From Photorhabdus heterorhabditis (GTDB taxonomy: Bacteria; Pseudomonadota; Gammaproteobacteria; Enterobacterales; Enterobacteriaceae), in NCBI RefSeq assembly GCF_018448905.1, contig NZ_RCWA01000005.1:123540-187539 (forward strand): a stretch of 64,000 bases of DNA, read 5' to 3'. Of this stretch, positions 9,455 through 19,192 are shown one piece after another (the first letter of the stretch is position 1; each line of letters opens with the position of its first letter). A program made the position numbers and the translations under genes. The notes under the pieces were generated by a model that was not told where the DNA came from, ran no database searches, and was given only the letters and a program-made list of their open reading frames with translations.

Positions 9455-10260
9455 GTAGTGGTCTAATATTCCCGGACACATCCAAAGCCTGTTAATGTTA
9501 CAACAATCGATTGAGGTGTAATGCATGAACAATCATCAAACTAAACATCGCTTCTCCACGGAATTCAAATTGGAAGCGATTACACAAGTTATTACACACC
9601 GGCAACGTATGCCTGATGTGGCCCGGGTTCTCGAACTCGACCCTAGCACCTTGCGCAAGTAGATAAAACAATATCAGGCCGAACTGAACGGGATTACCCC
9701 TTCCGGTATCGCGCTAACGCCTGAACAACAGAGCATTAAAGCGCTGGAAGCCCAGGTCAGGAGTCTGGAAATGGAGAAAGCCATTTTAAAGCAGGCTGCC
9801 ATGTTGATGAGCGAGATACCCGGCAAGTTTACTCTTTAATCACATGGCTAAGTCGGCGTTGGTCGGTTACTGACCTTTGTCGTCTCTTGAATGTTTCCCG
9901 TAGTGCTTATTATGTCGGGAGCCGGAAAGTGATTGATGATAGCCGACTGAAAATTAAGGTGCGGCTCAGGGAACTGTACTCGGCCAGCCGTGGGACGGCG
10001 GGGAGTCGCACGTTAATGCACCAACTGAGAGAAGCCGGTATTCCGGTAGGTCGCTGGAAGGTGCGTCGTTTGATGAAAGAGTGCAGTCTGACAAGTCGCC
10101 AACCGGGGGGACATCGTTATCGGATTTGCCCTGAGGAATCAGTGGCGTCACCGAACCGGGTAAGACGTGAATTTTTATCCCACGGGAACCGAATACCCCT
10201 TTGGTGCGGAGATATCGGCTATACTTTCCTGCGCCCCGCAATGGTTTTTAAATTGATGAA
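9455..10260 (+). mobile_element. IS3-family element, OrfA nonsense and OrfB truncated
   Basis: OrfA begins at 9525 (MNNHQTKHRFSTEFKLEA, a typical IS3 HTH) and reads ELDPSTLRK followed by TAG at 9660 where a tryptophan codon is expected. The same frame then runs through the coiled-coil region to 9839. OrfB follows with RRWSVTDLCRLLNVSRSAYY and the HTH_21-like domain, reaching GDIGYTF near 10230, just where the first catalytic aspartate lies, and is then cut. The left terminal sequence with GGTCTAATATTCCCGGACA lies near 9455. The right end is missing, so the element is immobile. Confidence 0.75.
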
Positions 10261-10274
10261 GCGAGGAAGTAGAG

Positions 10275-10919
10275 ATGGACAGTATGACCGAGAATAGTAA
10301 GATTGCGCATATGCGGGCGTTATTTAATTTGGCGATAAAAGAAAGAATACTGCCCTAGGAGGAAAACCCCTTTAATGGTGTCGTGGTTAATGTGAACAAG
10401 AAGAAAAAGAAAACATTAACCAAAAAACAACTGACAACCTTGTATCTCACGATGGGGCAATTTGAAGAGCGGGAGCGACAGGCAGGGGATAACCATCGTG
10501 CCCGCTGTGCATTATATCCGACCTGGTACTGGCTGACGGTACTGGATACGTTGCGTTATACCGGGATGCGGCAAAATCAGTTATTACATATCCGGTTGGG
10601 GGATATTGACCTGCATGAGCGTCGGATTATTCTTTGCTCCGAGGGGAGTAAGAACCATTATGAACATCAGGTGCCAGTGGTGAAATGGCTGTATCCGCGA
10701 CTGGAGATTTTGCTGGAACGTGCTCAGGCTGCTGGGGCAAAATTGAGTGATCCCCTGTTTTGTGTGAACTATTTTACCACCAAAATAGACAGAGGAAGTG
10801 AAACCGACCAGTTACAGACGATAAAATCATTCTTTCGGCGCTTATCAAAGGAGTGTGGATTTGATGTGGGCCCACACCGTTTCCGGCATACATTGGCAAC
10901 TGAACTGATAATTCATTGA
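10275..10919 (+). pseudogene. Tyrosine recombinase remnant adjoining tRNA-Phe
   Basis: The frame begins inside the core-binding domain (MDSMTENSKIAHMRALFNLA), meets a TAG at 10356-10358, and then continues with the catalytic domain. It shows the first arginine (TLRYTGMRQNQLL), a beta-sheet lysine region and HRFRHTLATEL (H-x-x-R box). It ends at 10919 before the LGH and tyrosine motifs. The nonsense codon and loss of the tyrosine nucleophile make it inactive. Its position 220 bp from tRNA-Phe fits the integrase of an element that used this tRNA as attB. Confidence 0.75.
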
Positions 10920-11137
10920 TTTTGGTTTGGATGGCTTGACAGTTGCAATAGAACTTGTTGTAAGTATTGCGCTCTAACAAAGAAAAGGACATCTGATTTC
11001 TCAGATATCCTGAACCTAGAACCCCTTTAATTAACATCGAAATATTGCATGATTGAATAAGGCCATGCGATGCATTTTTAGGTTCCAGCATCGAACGCTC
11101 ATTGAGCTTTTTATCTCTCAATCAACGCACTTTGAAT

Positions 11138-11213
11138 TGGTGCCCGGAGGCGGAATCGAACCACCGACACGAGGATTTTCAATCCTCTGCTCTACCGACT
11201 GAGCTATCCGGGC
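11138..11213 (-). tRNA. tRNA-Phe (GAA)
   Basis: The minus strand folds as a 76-nt tRNA. It has a GCCCGGA acceptor pairing with TCCGGGC, D-loop AGCTCAGTCGGTAGAGC, anticodon loop TTGAAAA with GAA, T-loop GGTTCGATTCC, and an encoded CCA (complement at 11138-11140). In E. coli the pheV gene lies in the same mltC-nupG neighbourhood. tRNA-Phe is the classic integration site of SPI-7-like islands, matching the integrase and replication relics to its left. Confidence 0.97.
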
Positions 11214-11318
11214 AACGGGGCGCATTAAACCGTATTTGGTAGAACTCGTCAATAGATTTCTTCTGAAATAGTAATTTATGCCCTAAAATTAGTCTGTTGG
11301 CTAAAAATATAAGCAAAT

Positions 11319-11353
11319 AATAACGGAGAGTAGAAAAACTGCTCTCCGTTATT
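11319..11353 (-). terminator. Terminator of the mutY-yggX-mltC operon
   Basis: A perfect 12-bp stem AATAACGGAGAG / CTCTCCGTTATT with an 11-base A/T loop lies 28 bp beyond the mltC stop. On the minus strand it continues into ATTTGCTTATA. Confidence 0.8.
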
Positions 11354-11380
11354 ATTTCACTGTCTTAACATTTTAATATT

Positions 11381-12454
11381 CTAATGATGGTAACTTTTCT
11401 GGGCCTTATTTACTTTCATCAGATAGCGGCGTGATTCTACCGATGGATGTTTGGTCGTTAAGGTTTCATAAACATCACCCGGTGCCATGCTATTAATGAT
11501 TTGAGCTGCTTTTTTCTTATCGTTGGAGAATACCCGTAATACACTGCCAGCACCGCCATTGTAAGCTGTTATTACCGCGTAACGGCGAGATGTTGCGTTA
11601 ATGATGCCATTCAGGTAGCTGTTTTGTAATATCGATAAATATGCAGTACCAGCATCAATATTATTTTCTGGGTCAAACAGATAACTGCGGCTTGGTTGTC
11701 CTGATTTGCCTTTCATTTTAAAGACATCACGGCCAGCGGTATATTGCATAACTTGCATCAGCCCAAGTGCATCAGAACGGCTGACAGCATACGGGTTAAA
11801 GCTGGATTCTATTTGCATAATTGCCAGAATCAGGGATTCATCCACACCATATTTGATGGAAGCTTGACGAACCAGCGGCAGATATTTATGTGCACGTTTA
11901 TCCAGATGGTTCGGCACCAATTGCATAGTGACAGACCAGATTATATGTAAACCAGACTGGCGTTTCTGTAATTTATTGGTAATCAGGTAATCTGCAAAAT
12001 GTGTTGCCCGCCATTCCCAACGGATCGGCTGACCGTTATTGTCCATAACCTGCCCGTAAAGGAATGGTTCTTTACTGATCTGAATATCGTTAGTATCAGA
12101 ATAGAGATCAACTGAACCTGGATCATCACCCATTAATAAGGTAGAGATAATCGCTTGGCGCAAATGTGCTGTTGATTCAGTCGGAGAAATTGTTTCAATG
12201 GTGATCGTCCCAGCTTCAAAATTGATATGGCTGCGGGTCTGGTATTGATCGGTATATTTAACGTAATCTTTTGGGCCTGCAATTAATACTTCGTGCAATC
12301 CCCAAATGTTCTCGATGTTGTGAGCGAACTGGCCCATCAAAATATCAAAGCCGTTGGTATCTTTTATATATTTTTCGTTGTATTCGATATTTTTGGTGTT
12401 GGTACAGGAAACGAGAAGTGGGGCAATAACAAACAGAGCTAACAATTTTTTCAT
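11381..12454 (-). CDS. mltC: Membrane-bound lytic murein transglycosylase C
   Basis: MltC is an outer-membrane lipoprotein that cleaves the MurNAc-GlcNAc bond, leaving 1,6-anhydro ends. The start is placed at [17 protein letters not shown], which gives a lipoprotein signal with cysteine at residue 17 and a 357-residue product, the E. coli length. A longer in-frame upstream extension lacks any signal peptide. The C-terminal SLT domain shows the catalytic glutamate in [20 protein letters not shown], followed by GLMQVM and the AYNGG motif. It follows yggX with a 70-bp gap containing a hairpin, in the conserved mutY-yggX-mltC order. Confidence 0.95.
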   Translation of the reverse strand: MKKLLALFVIAPLLVSCTNTKNIEYNEKYIKDTNGFDILMGQFAHNIENIWGLHEVLIAGPKDYVKYTDQYQTRSHINFEAGTITIETISPTESTAHLRQAIISTLLMGDDPGSVDLYSDTNDIQISKEPFLYGQVMDNNGQPIRWEWRATHFADYLITNKLQKRQSGLHIIWSVTMQLVPNHLDKRAHKYLPLVRQASIKYGVDESLILAIMQIESSFNPYAVSRSDALGLMQVMQYTAGRDVFKMKGKSGQPSRSYLFDPENNIDAGTAYLSILQNSYLNGIINATSRRYAVITAYNGGAGSVLRVFSNDKKKAAQIINSMAPGDVYETLTTKHPSVESRRYLMKVNKAQKSYHH

Positions 12455-12483
12455 CTTACATTGCCATCTGGTGTTGAATACAA

Positions 12484-12506
12484 CATCAGAGCCAGCGGCT
12501 CTGATG
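12484..12506. repeat. Intergenic hairpin plus ERIC-end-like sequence
   Basis: CATCAGAGCC-AGC-GGCTCTGATG is a perfect 10-bp stem with a 3-base loop between yggX and mltC. The next bases (12505-12523, GAAATCTATTGGGTATATA) match the terminal bases of the ERIC elements found elsewhere in the window, so this may be the scar of a lost ERIC copy. It could stabilise or attenuate the mltC part of the transcript. Confidence 0.5.
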
Positions 12507-12524
12507 AAATCTATTGGGTATATA

Positions 12525-12797
12525 TTATTTTTCCAGTGGGGTATATCCATCAATTTGAATATCATGACCTTCGAACAGAAATTTAGCCATTTCCTGTTCA
12601 AGTAATTTACGATCTTCCGGGTTCATGGTGTTAAGCTTTTTCTCATTGATTAGCATGGTTTGTTTGCTCATCCACTGTCCCCATGCTTCTTTGGAAATTT
12701 CATTGAAAATGCGTTTGCCTAACTCTCCTGGATAAAGCTGAAAATCCAGTCCCTCGGCTTCGCGTTGTAAGAAAGTACAAAAAACAGTTCTGCTCAT
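12525..12797 (-). CDS. yggX: Fe(II)-trafficking protein YggX
   Basis: The 90-residue protein starts [20 protein letters not shown], with the conserved C7 thought to protect Fe-S proteins from oxidative damage. It also has the family [15 protein letters not shown] segment. Its length matches E. coli YggX. It lies 31 bp after mutY, whose product is itself an Fe-S enzyme, and before mltC in the usual operon order. Confidence 0.95.
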   Translation of the reverse strand: MSRTVFCTFLQREAEGLDFQLYPGELGKRIFNEISKEAWGQWMSKQTMLINEKKLNTMNPEDRKLLEQEMAKFLFEGHDIQIDGYTPLEK

Positions 12798-12828
12798 AAT
12801 AAATCCTCAAATATAGCGAGTATGGGAT

Positions 12829-13869
12829 TCAGCCCAGTTGTTGCAACAGATATTCAACTGGAGCTGCCAACCCAACAGTCGCGGGTTGCTGTAAGTTATA
12901 CCAAAGTCCTTTATTTTCATCCATGCAGGCAACAAAAGATAAAATATTTATTTTTATCGGTACGATATCCAGATGAAAATGGCTGAATGTATGGCGGAAT
13001 GCGGTGAGTTGCTCATGCTTGCTGTGAGAAATACCTGATTGTTCCAGCCAGCCATTCAGTGAATCTATACTTTCAAACTGAGGAAACGCAAATAACCCCC
13101 CCCAGATCCCGGTTGGGGGGCGCTGTTCCAGCCAGACCGAATTGTTATGTTGCATCAGCAGGAAATAAGCTGTTTTTTCAGGAATGCGCTGTTTAGGTTT
13201 TTTACCCGGGTATTTTGTCCAGCTATGGTTCGCATAAGCGATACATCCTTGCTTCAACGGGCAGATTTCGCATTTTGGTTTACTGCGGGTACAAACCATT
13301 GCCCCTAAATCCATCATTGCCTGATTAAAGTATTCCACTTCTTTTGCCGGTGTTACATTAGCACTGATTTGCCAAAGGCTGTTTTCAACCTCTTTTTTAC
13401 CCGGCCAGCCTTCCACAGCGTAACAGCGAGCCAGTACTCGTTTAACATTGCCATCAAGAATAGGGAAATGTTTACCCTGAGAAAGTGAAAGGATTGCACC
13501 TGCTGTTGAACGACCGACACCAGGTAAGGCAACGACATCATCAAATGTTGTCGGGAATTTGCCATGATGTCGTTCCGCGATTTGTTGTGCTGCTTTATGT
13601 AAGTTGCGGGCACGAGCGTAGTAACCAAGGCCAGTCCACAAATGAAGGACTTCATCAAGCAGCGCGGCGGCGAGTGAAGTCACATCAGGAAAACGTGAAA
13701 TGAAACGCTGAAAATAGGGAATGACTGTTGCAACTTGAGTTTGTTGTAACATCACTTCTGAAAGCCAGACGTGATAAGACGTCTTTTCTAGTTGCCAAGG
13801 CAGGGTTTTACGACCGTAAAGGTAGTACCAATCTAGTACCACTTTGGCGAATTGCTTTGCTTCTATCAT
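12829..13869 (-). CDS. mutY: Adenine DNA glycosylase MutY
   Basis: MutY removes adenine mispaired with 8-oxoguanine. The 346-residue product shows the catalytic glutamate in [10 protein letters not shown], the helix-hairpin-helix [13 protein letters not shown], the catalytic aspartate in [11 protein letters not shown], the four Fe-S cysteines (C-x6-C-x2-C-x5-C in the [17 protein letters not shown] segment) and a C-terminal NUDIX-like 8-oxoG recognition domain from about residue 230. It heads the mutY-yggX-mltC operon. The coding strand carries a run of eight G (13096-13103) in the C-terminal domain, a potential slippage site. Confidence 0.96.
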   Translation of the reverse strand: MIEAKQFAKVVLDWYYLYGRKTLPWQLEKTSYHVWLSEVMLQQTQVATVIPYFQRFISRFPDVTSLAAALLDEVLHLWTGLGYYARARNLHKAAQQIAERHHGKFPTTFDDVVALPGVGRSTAGAILSLSQGKHFPILDGNVKRVLARCYAVEGWPGKKEVENSLWQISANVTPAKEVEYFNQAMMDLGAMVCTRSKPKCEICPLKQGCIAYANHSWTKYPGKKPKQRIPEKTAYFLLMQHNNSVWLEQRPPTGIWGGLFAFPQFESIDSLNGWLEQSGISHSKHEQLTAFRHTFSHFHLDIVPIKINILSFVACMDENKGLWYNLQQPATVGLAAPVEYLLQQLG

Positions 13870-14110
13870 TAGGATAATTATCTTCAGGGAAAATCAGTGT
13901 TTAGTGAGCAAGATTGCAACATAGTGTAACCTCGCTGTAAACCGGAACTTTGTTTTCGTGGTATTGCGCAATTTGGGATTAAAATTGTACTTGTAACTTC
14001 TGGGCTTGCTAAAATCGTCTATCTTTGGATAATGCGCTCTCTTTAGGTGGTTTGCCAGTAAAGCAGCCATGAATTCCTGAATAAATGCCGTTAAAACTGA
14101 CAGAAATACT

Positions 14111-14830
14111 ATGATAAATAACGTAATTTCACCAGAATTTGATGAGAATGGCAGGGCACTGCGTCATGTCCGGAGTTTTGTTCGCCGTCAGGGTCGGTTA
14201 ACTAATCGTCAGCAACAAGCACTTGATAATCTTTGGCCCAAAATAGGCGTTGAATACCAGGCAGAAAAGCTGGATATGGGGGCGCTTTTTGGGCGTGACG
14301 CTGCCATTGTGTTGGAAATTGGCTTTGGCATGGGAGCTTCTCTTGTCACGATGGCAAATCAGAATCCTGAAAAAAATTTTCTCGGGATTGAAGTACATAT
14401 GCCTGGTGTCGGTGCTTGCCTGGCTTCCGCTGAAAATGAAGAAATCCGCAATTTGCGGGTGATGTGTCATGATGCTATTGAAGTGCTGGAGAATATGATC
14501 CCAGATAACAGTCTGGAAATGGTACAGCTTTTCTTTCCAGATCCGTGGCATAAAGCACGTCATAATAAACGCAGGATTGTACAGCCACTATTTGCTGAAT
14601 TGATAAGAAGCAAATTAAAAGTGGGGGGTGTATTCCATATGGCGACTGACTGGCAGCCATATGCTGAACATATGTTGGAAGTGATGAATAGCGTGGATAA
14701 TTATCTTAATTTGTCTGAAAATAGTGATTATGTGCCGCGTCCATCTTCGCGCCCGGTAACCAAATTTGAATTGCGCGGTCAGCGGTTGGGGCATGGCGTG
14801 TGGGATATAATGTTTAAGAGGGTTAAGTAA
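14111..14830 (+). CDS. trmB: tRNA (guanine-N7)-methyltransferase TrmB
   Basis: TrmB forms m7G46 in tRNA using SAM. The 239-residue product has the SAM-binding [13 protein letters not shown] motif, the acidic end LGIEVH, and the signature [16 protein letters not shown] followed by [10 protein letters not shown]. It is divergent from mutY, with about 240 bp between them, and its stop overlaps the yggL start by one base (TAATG), so the two are coupled. Confidence 0.96.
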   Translation: MINNVISPEFDENGRALRHVRSFVRRQGRLTNRQQQALDNLWPKIGVEYQAEKLDMGALFGRDAAIVLEIGFGMGASLVTMANQNPEKNFLGIEVHMPGVGACLASAENEEIRNLRVMCHDAIEVLENMIPDNSLEMVQLFFPDPWHKARHNKRRIVQPLFAELIRSKLKVGGVFHMATDWQPYAEHMLEVMNSVDNYLNLSENSDYVPRPSSRPVTKFELRGQRLGHGVWDIMFKRVK

Positions 14831-15156
14831 TGGTTAAAAACCGCAGTCGTCGTTTGCGTAAAAAGATGCACATTGACGAATTCAAAGAATTGGGCTTTTC
14901 TGTTAAGTGGAGCTTTCCATCTAACACGCCTGTTGATGTTATCGACAGTACCGTTGATGCATTTATTGATGAGTTAATTGAATCTAATGGTTTAGCATTG
15001 GATGCTAGTGGTTATTTGCATTGGGAAGGTTTAATCTGCCTGCAAAAAATTGGTATGTGTACAGAAGAACATCGCCAATTAGTTGAGAAGTGGCTAAAGG
15101 ATCGTGGTATGGAAGATGTCATGACTTCTGAATTGTTTGACGTTTGGTGGGATTGA
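14830..15156 (+). CDS. yggL: YggL, DUF469 50S-associated protein
   Basis: The 108-residue protein matches E. coli YggL in length and start ([20 protein letters not shown]) and in the acidic C-terminus. YggL has been described as binding the large ribosomal subunit. It is translationally coupled to trmB by a one-base overlap. No membrane segment is present. Confidence 0.93.
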   Translation: MVKNRSRRLRKKMHIDEFKELGFSVKWSFPSNTPVDVIDSTVDAFIDELIESNGLALDASGYLHWEGLICLQKIGMCTEEHRQLVEKWLKDRGMEDVMTSELFDVWWD

Positions 15157-15241
15157 TTGATATATCGCTGTAAAATAGCCTGAATGAATAACAACAGGGG
15201 TACCTATTAGTTTTTGGGTGCCCTTGTCTGGAGTAAAATCA

Positions 15242-16171
15242 GTGAGTAGTACAACGTTCTCTAACACGTTATTGTCGGATATTTTGCGACAAGTTCGCCC
15301 CCTGATTGGCCAAGGGAAAGTGGCAAATTACATTCCTGCATTAGCGGAAGTTCCCGCTGATAACCTGGCAATAGCTATCTGCACCATTGATGGGCAAATA
15401 TTTCAAGCTGGGGATGCTGAGAAGCGTTTTTCGATTCAATCTATTTCCAAGATATTTAGTCTGACTTTAGCGATGACGCGTTATCAGGAACAGGAAATTT
15501 GGCAGCGGGTCGGGCAGGAACCTTCCGGTCAACCATTTAACTCATTAGTTCAGTTGGAACTGGAAAAAGGTAAACCTCGTAACCCTTTTATTAATGCGGG
15601 TGCATTAATTGTGTGTGACATGTTGCAGTCGCGGTTGAGTGCACCTAAACAGCGTATGCTGGAAGTTGTACGCAAACTTGCTGGTTGTTCTGACATTTGT
15701 TATGACAACAAAGTTGCTCGTTCTGAAATGGAACATTCTCACCGGAATGCCGCGATTGCCTATTTGATGAAATCTTTCGGTAATTTCGATAATGATGTGC
15801 TCGCTGTGTTGCAAACTTATTTCCATTATTGTGCTTTAAAAATGAACTGTATTGAACTTGCCAGATGTTTCGTTTATTTGGCGAATCAGGGGAGTACGAT
15901 TGGTTCTGAGCAGCAGATTTTAAGCCCTCGCCAGACCCGGCAGATTAATGCATTAATGATGACCTGCGGTATGTATGATGGTTCAGGTGAATTTGCATTC
16001 AGAATTGGTATGCCAGGAAAATCGGGTGTTGGTGGTGGAATTGTGTGTATCGTGCCGGGAGAGTTTACTGTTGCTGTTTGGTCACCAGAGTTAGATCGTT
16101 CGGGGAACTCTTTAGCCGGTTGTGCTGCCTTAGAATTATTAGCCGATCGTATAGGTCGATCTGTTTTTTAA
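15242..16171 (+). CDS. glsA: Glutaminase
   Basis: Glutaminase hydrolyses L-glutamine to glutamate and ammonia. The serine-lysine pair of the beta-lactamase-like fold is in [12 protein letters not shown], with later family motifs [13 protein letters not shown] and [13 protein letters not shown] start at 15242 is preferred because GGAG lies eight bases before it and the product is then 309 residues, the family length. A farther upstream GTG at 15218 lacks a ribosome site. It follows yggL in the same direction. Confidence 0.93.
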   Translation: MSSTTFSNTLLSDILRQVRPLIGQGKVANYIPALAEVPADNLAIAICTIDGQIFQAGDAEKRFSIQSISKIFSLTLAMTRYQEQEIWQRVGQEPSGQPFNSLVQLELEKGKPRNPFINAGALIVCDMLQSRLSAPKQRMLEVVRKLAGCSDICYDNKVARSEMEHSHRNAAIAYLMKSFGNFDNDVLAVLQTYFHYCALKMNCIELARCFVYLANQGSTIGSEQQILSPRQTRQINALMMTCGMYDGSGEFAFRIGMPGKSGVGGGIVCIVPGEFTVAVWSPELDRSGNSLAGCAALELLADRIGRSVF

Positions 16172-16199
16172 CGTTCAGGTGGTTTTCTGAGGAGAAAAT

Positions 16200-16922
16200 A
16201 TGTTACGCAAAACTATCATTGCAGTCTCTTTGCTATTTGTTGCTCAAGCCCAGGCACGTTATGAATGCCAGGTAAACCCACAGAATGACATTATTATCAC
16301 GCCTAAATCAGTTCAGGTTGTGGGAGCGAGTGGCAATCTCCAGATTTCACCTGATGGCTCGATTATCCGTGACGGTAATCACCTGAACTTAAATACTGAG
16401 CAGCGTCAGAAAGCCCGACGTTATCAGCAGGCTTTACGGCAGGATTTACCCTGGATAAAACAAGAGACAAGCAAGCATTTGATAACTGCCCGTAAATCTC
16501 TAGACAAAGTTGTGGTTGATACTATGGGTAAGGATAGTAATATGCGTAACCGATTGTCTGAACTCGAATCAGGGCTGAATAAGCAGATAGACCAGATTAT
16601 TGAAATCCGTTCGGATGGTATGGCATTCCATCATCAGGCGATTAAGCAAGTTGAAAAAGATAGTCGTAGCTTAATTGAACAAAGCCTTGGTGGGGTTTTG
16701 CAGGACAGCATCAATGAGATTGGTAATAAACAGTTCAGTCTGAACGGTGATAATAATCAGGCACTACAATCTCTGCTGGGTAGTTTAGGTGGATTGCAGA
16801 ATAATTTGAAAGCTGAATGGAAAGTACAAGAAGAAGATTTCCAGCGTTTTGGTAAAAAGGTTTGCGGTAAAGTGAGTACTCTTGAACAACAACGAATTGA
16901 ATTACTTAACTCTATTAAATAA
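16200..16922 (+). CDS. yggN: YggN family (DUF2884) periplasmic protein
   Basis: The 240-residue protein has a cleavable signal peptide (MLRKTIIAVSLLFVAQAQA) and the length of E. coli YggN. The mature part is helical with long charged segments (DRNRL and coiled-coil-like QQALRQDLPWIKQETSKHL). GAGGAGAA before the ATG supports the start. Function is unknown. It lies 28 bp after glsA and is probably co-transcribed. Confidence 0.9.
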   Translation: MLRKTIIAVSLLFVAQAQARYECQVNPQNDIIITPKSVQVVGASGNLQISPDGSIIRDGNHLNLNTEQRQKARRYQQALRQDLPWIKQETSKHLITARKSLDKVVVDTMGKDSNMRNRLSELESGLNKQIDQIIEIRSDGMAFHHQAIKQVEKDSRSLIEQSLGGVLQDSINEIGNKQFSLNGDNNQALQSLLGSLGGLQNNLKAEWKVQEEDFQRFGKKVCGKVSTLEQQRIELLNSIK

Positions 16923-16935
16923 TCATTAATAATGA

Positions 16936-16970
16936 CAAATAAGAATCAATTTGAAATTGATTCTTATTTG
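16936..16970. promoter_or_regulatory. Perfect 35-bp palindrome, candidate Fur operator or yggN terminator
   Basis: CAAATAAGAATCAATTT and its exact complement (17-bp arms) flank a single central G at 16953. The right arm, TTGATTCTTATTTG, resembles a Fur box and ends two bases before the -35 of the next promoter. The iron-type transporter gene downstream makes Fur control plausible. A bidirectional terminator of yggN is the alternative; the arms are A/T-rich without a clean T tail. Confidence 0.55.
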
Positions 16971-16972
16971 TA

Positions 16973-17000
16973 TTGACATATTTTTCTTGCTACCTAGAAT
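16973..17000 (+). promoter_or_regulatory. Sigma-70 promoter of the siderophore-binding protein gene
   Basis: TTGACA at 16973-16978 and TAGAAT at 16995-17000 are separated by 16 bp and lie 37 bp before the ATG at 17038. The -35 is a perfect consensus and abuts the upstream palindrome. Confidence 0.6.
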
Positions 17001-17037
17001 GCAAATTCTTATTAATATTTTTCTTGGGGCACGATAT

Positions 17038-17988
17038 ATGAAAAAGATAATTCCTGTTGTTCTGGCTTCATTATTTGTTGTTGCAAGCCATTCTGCAGTG
17101 AGTCAGACGTCTGCTGTATTCACTCCAAATGCTGTTATAGCTCAGGCTGATGATAGGGTTACAGTTAAACATCTCTCTGGTGAAACTGAGGTTAAAAGGA
17201 ATCCTCAGAAAGTCGTTTTATTTGATTTCGGTACTTACGATTCATTGGCTAAATTAGAATTGTCAGATCGGGTTGTTGCATTACCTATTGATAATACACC
17301 TGAATATCTCCGCAATAATTTGCCTAAAGGGGTAGAAAATGCAGGTGGTATAAAAGAGCCAAATTTGGAAAAATTGGCACAAATTAAACCGGATCTGATC
17401 GTTATCACTGCCCGCCAAGGCCCTTCTTATGAAAATCTGTCAAAAATAGCACCAACAATTAATCTGGGAACTGACAGCACAAACTACTTGGTTTCAGTTG
17501 AAAGTAACCTGAAGTTATTAGGTGAATTGTTTGGTAAACAGAGTGAAGTAAAAGAACAGATTGTTGATCTGGAAAAAATAATTGCTAAAGCTCAGGATAA
17601 AGCGAAGGCTTCTGGTGCTAAGGTTTTAGTATTGCTGCATAACGCAGGTAAATTAATTCTGAGTGACCAGAGCGTAGTCTATGACGTGGTTAAGGCACAC
17701 AAAGCGGAATTACCCGCAACTGCTGATGAGGGTAAAACTAAACGCCGTGTAGTCACTTCTGACATGATTGCTCAGGCTAATCCGGATGTGATTTTAATTA
17801 TTGATCGTAGTGAAGCAATTCATGCAGGTAAGCTGGACAAAGTACAGTTTGAAGATGATAAAGTAAAATCCACTTCAGCGTATAAGAATGGCAAAATTAC
17901 TTATCTAAAATCTGATCTGTGGTACTTGTCTGGTGGTGGTTTGGAAAGCTTGACGGCACAAATCAATGCTGTTGAGAATGCTCTTTAA
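17038..17988 (+). CDS. Periplasmic siderophore-binding protein (FatB/YclQ type)
   Basis: The 316-residue product starts MKKIIPVVLASLFVVASHS, a typical signal peptide; a longer upstream frame was rejected because it places hydrophobic codons over the promoter. After the signal come the class III binding-protein features: NPQKVVLFDFGTYDSLAKL, EPNLEKLAQIKPDLIVI, and the C-terminal lobe NPDVILIIDRS. These match FatB/YclQ-like catecholate siderophore binders. No permease or ATPase gene is adjacent, so it must use a transporter encoded elsewhere. The gene lies between core genes and AT-rich DNA, has its own promoter with a palindromic operator, and ends before a hairpin at 18059. Confidence 0.85.
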   Translation: MKKIIPVVLASLFVVASHSAVSQTSAVFTPNAVIAQADDRVTVKHLSGETEVKRNPQKVVLFDFGTYDSLAKLELSDRVVALPIDNTPEYLRNNLPKGVENAGGIKEPNLEKLAQIKPDLIVITARQGPSYENLSKIAPTINLGTDSTNYLVSVESNLKLLGELFGKQSEVKEQIVDLEKIIAKAQDKAKASGAKVLVLLHNAGKLILSDQSVVYDVVKAHKAELPATADEGKTKRRVVTSDMIAQANPDVILIIDRSEAIHAGKLDKVQFEDDKVKSTSAYKNGKITYLKSDLWYLSGGGLESLTAQINAVENAL

Positions 17989-18058
17989 TCAGGTGACTTT
18001 GATCATGTTGAATTTGTGGTAGTGATTGAAGTTCTACAATATAGGATTCAGATCTTCG

Positions 18059-18094
18059 CTGACAGTTATCGGTTATTATACTGGTAACTGTCAG
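18059..18094 (+). terminator. Hairpin after the siderophore-binding protein gene
   Basis: CTGACAGTTA and TAACTGTCAG form a 10-bp stem with a 16-base loop 70 bp after the stop, followed by a T-rich stretch about 15 bases on. Confidence 0.6.
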
Positions 18095-18529
18095 GTATTA
18101 TCAGGCTCTCTTTCTTTTAAGTATTTCATTTGGCTTTGTTTTATTTCAGTATTTGCTAAATAAAGGATTGAGTTAGTTTAAATAATAAATCTGTTATCGG
18201 AAGTTTTTCATATATAACCAAATTGAGTATTAAAATAAAGCAAATGTATTATTATGAGGCTTTATTTATCTTCTTATTTTCAGCAATGAAAATTAAAACT
18301 AAGGTTTTTGTAAAATTCTGGGTTATTCCACTTGGTGAAATATAAAATAATAACTAGGGGAAATGTCATAATTTTTATATTCAATAGGTGTCCAGTAATC
18401 ATTATTAATTTTATATATTTAGTATTTAACCTATTTATATTTGTGATATAAAAATGATATTTATATTGAAAGGAACTTATAATAAACAATAAGTTCCTTG
18501 ATAATTAAATGAAATTAAATATAAAGGTC
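18095..18529. other. AT-rich intergenic DNA
   Basis: About 430 bp of very AT-rich sequence separate two convergent genes. Small open frames here have no ribosome site or recognisable content. I see no gene. Confidence 0.5.
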
Positions 18530-19192
18530 TTATGAGCAAGTATTGACTGCGTTTGCAGAGTCAAGTGCCAATCTGGCTATAGCAGGACCAGCCAGTGCGA
18601 TTTCTACAATAAATGCAGCTCCACCTGTAGCAAACCATATAGTTAATTGTGCTACTGCAGTTATTCCAGTAATCATCCAGTTGTACCAATGCATTGTCTC
18701 TTTTAAGCAATCAGTTATTCCAGAAATACCTAAAATATCCTCAACTGCGGAAATTAATGACCAAGTATGCTTTGATTTATCAGTAATAGAATCAGAGTTC
18801 TTAATGTTATGAACTATAGTAAATAAATCATGTATAGCATCATGACCTAATTTTTTCAATAATATCTGTGTGGCTGATTCTCTTTCGGATTCATGTATGC
18901 CCATGAATTTAAATGCAAGTTTAAAAGCATCTGCGACAACTGTACCAATTGCAAGAGTGCATGGAGATTCACCTGCGTACTCTATTAATTTTAATCCTAC
19001 ATCAGTATCAGTTGGAGATGAATTATTAAAATGCAATCTCTTGTAAGCATCATTTACAACCATGTCAAAGCTAATATTTTCCTTTTGATGATCGGAAAGT
19101 TGATCATAAAAATCTTGATAATACGGAGTTAGTTCTGTGGCGAGGTCTTCTTTGGACAAGGTATATAACATTTCTTTATTTTCAATATTCAT
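18530..19192 (-). CDS. Unknown AT-rich accessory protein with hydrophobic C-terminus
   Basis: I do not recognise this 220-residue protein. GGAG lies seven to ten bases before the ATG at 19192, supporting the start. Residues 1-165 are soluble and mixed in charge. From about residue 168 two hydrophobic stretches follow (WMITGITAVAQLTIWF and AAFIVEIALAGPAIARLAL), ending VNTCS. Such a soluble head with a C-terminal membrane hairpin is seen in pore-forming effectors and in membrane-tethered proteins. No partner or immunity gene is adjacent. The gene and its flanks are far more AT-rich than the neighbouring core genes, which suggests acquisition. Confidence 0.6.
   Translation of the reverse strand: MNIENKEMLYTLSKEDLATELTPYYQDFYDQLSDHQKENISFDMVVNDAYKRLHFNNSSPTDTDVGLKLIEYAGESPCTLAIGTVVADAFKLAFKFMGIHESERESATQILLKKLGHDAIHDLFTIVHNIKNSDSITDKSKHTWSLISAVEDILGISGITDCLKETMHWYNWMITGITAVAQLTIWFATGGAAFIVEIALAGPAIARLALDSANAVNTCS

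Noticed and set aside
12455-12601. Longer mltC frame
   Set aside because: It overlaps the yggX gene and lacks a signal peptide; the 12454 start gives the lipoprotein signal and E. coli length.
16951-17037. Extended start of the siderophore-binding protein
   Set aside because: It would overlay the palindrome and promoter, and the 17038 start gives a clean signal peptide.
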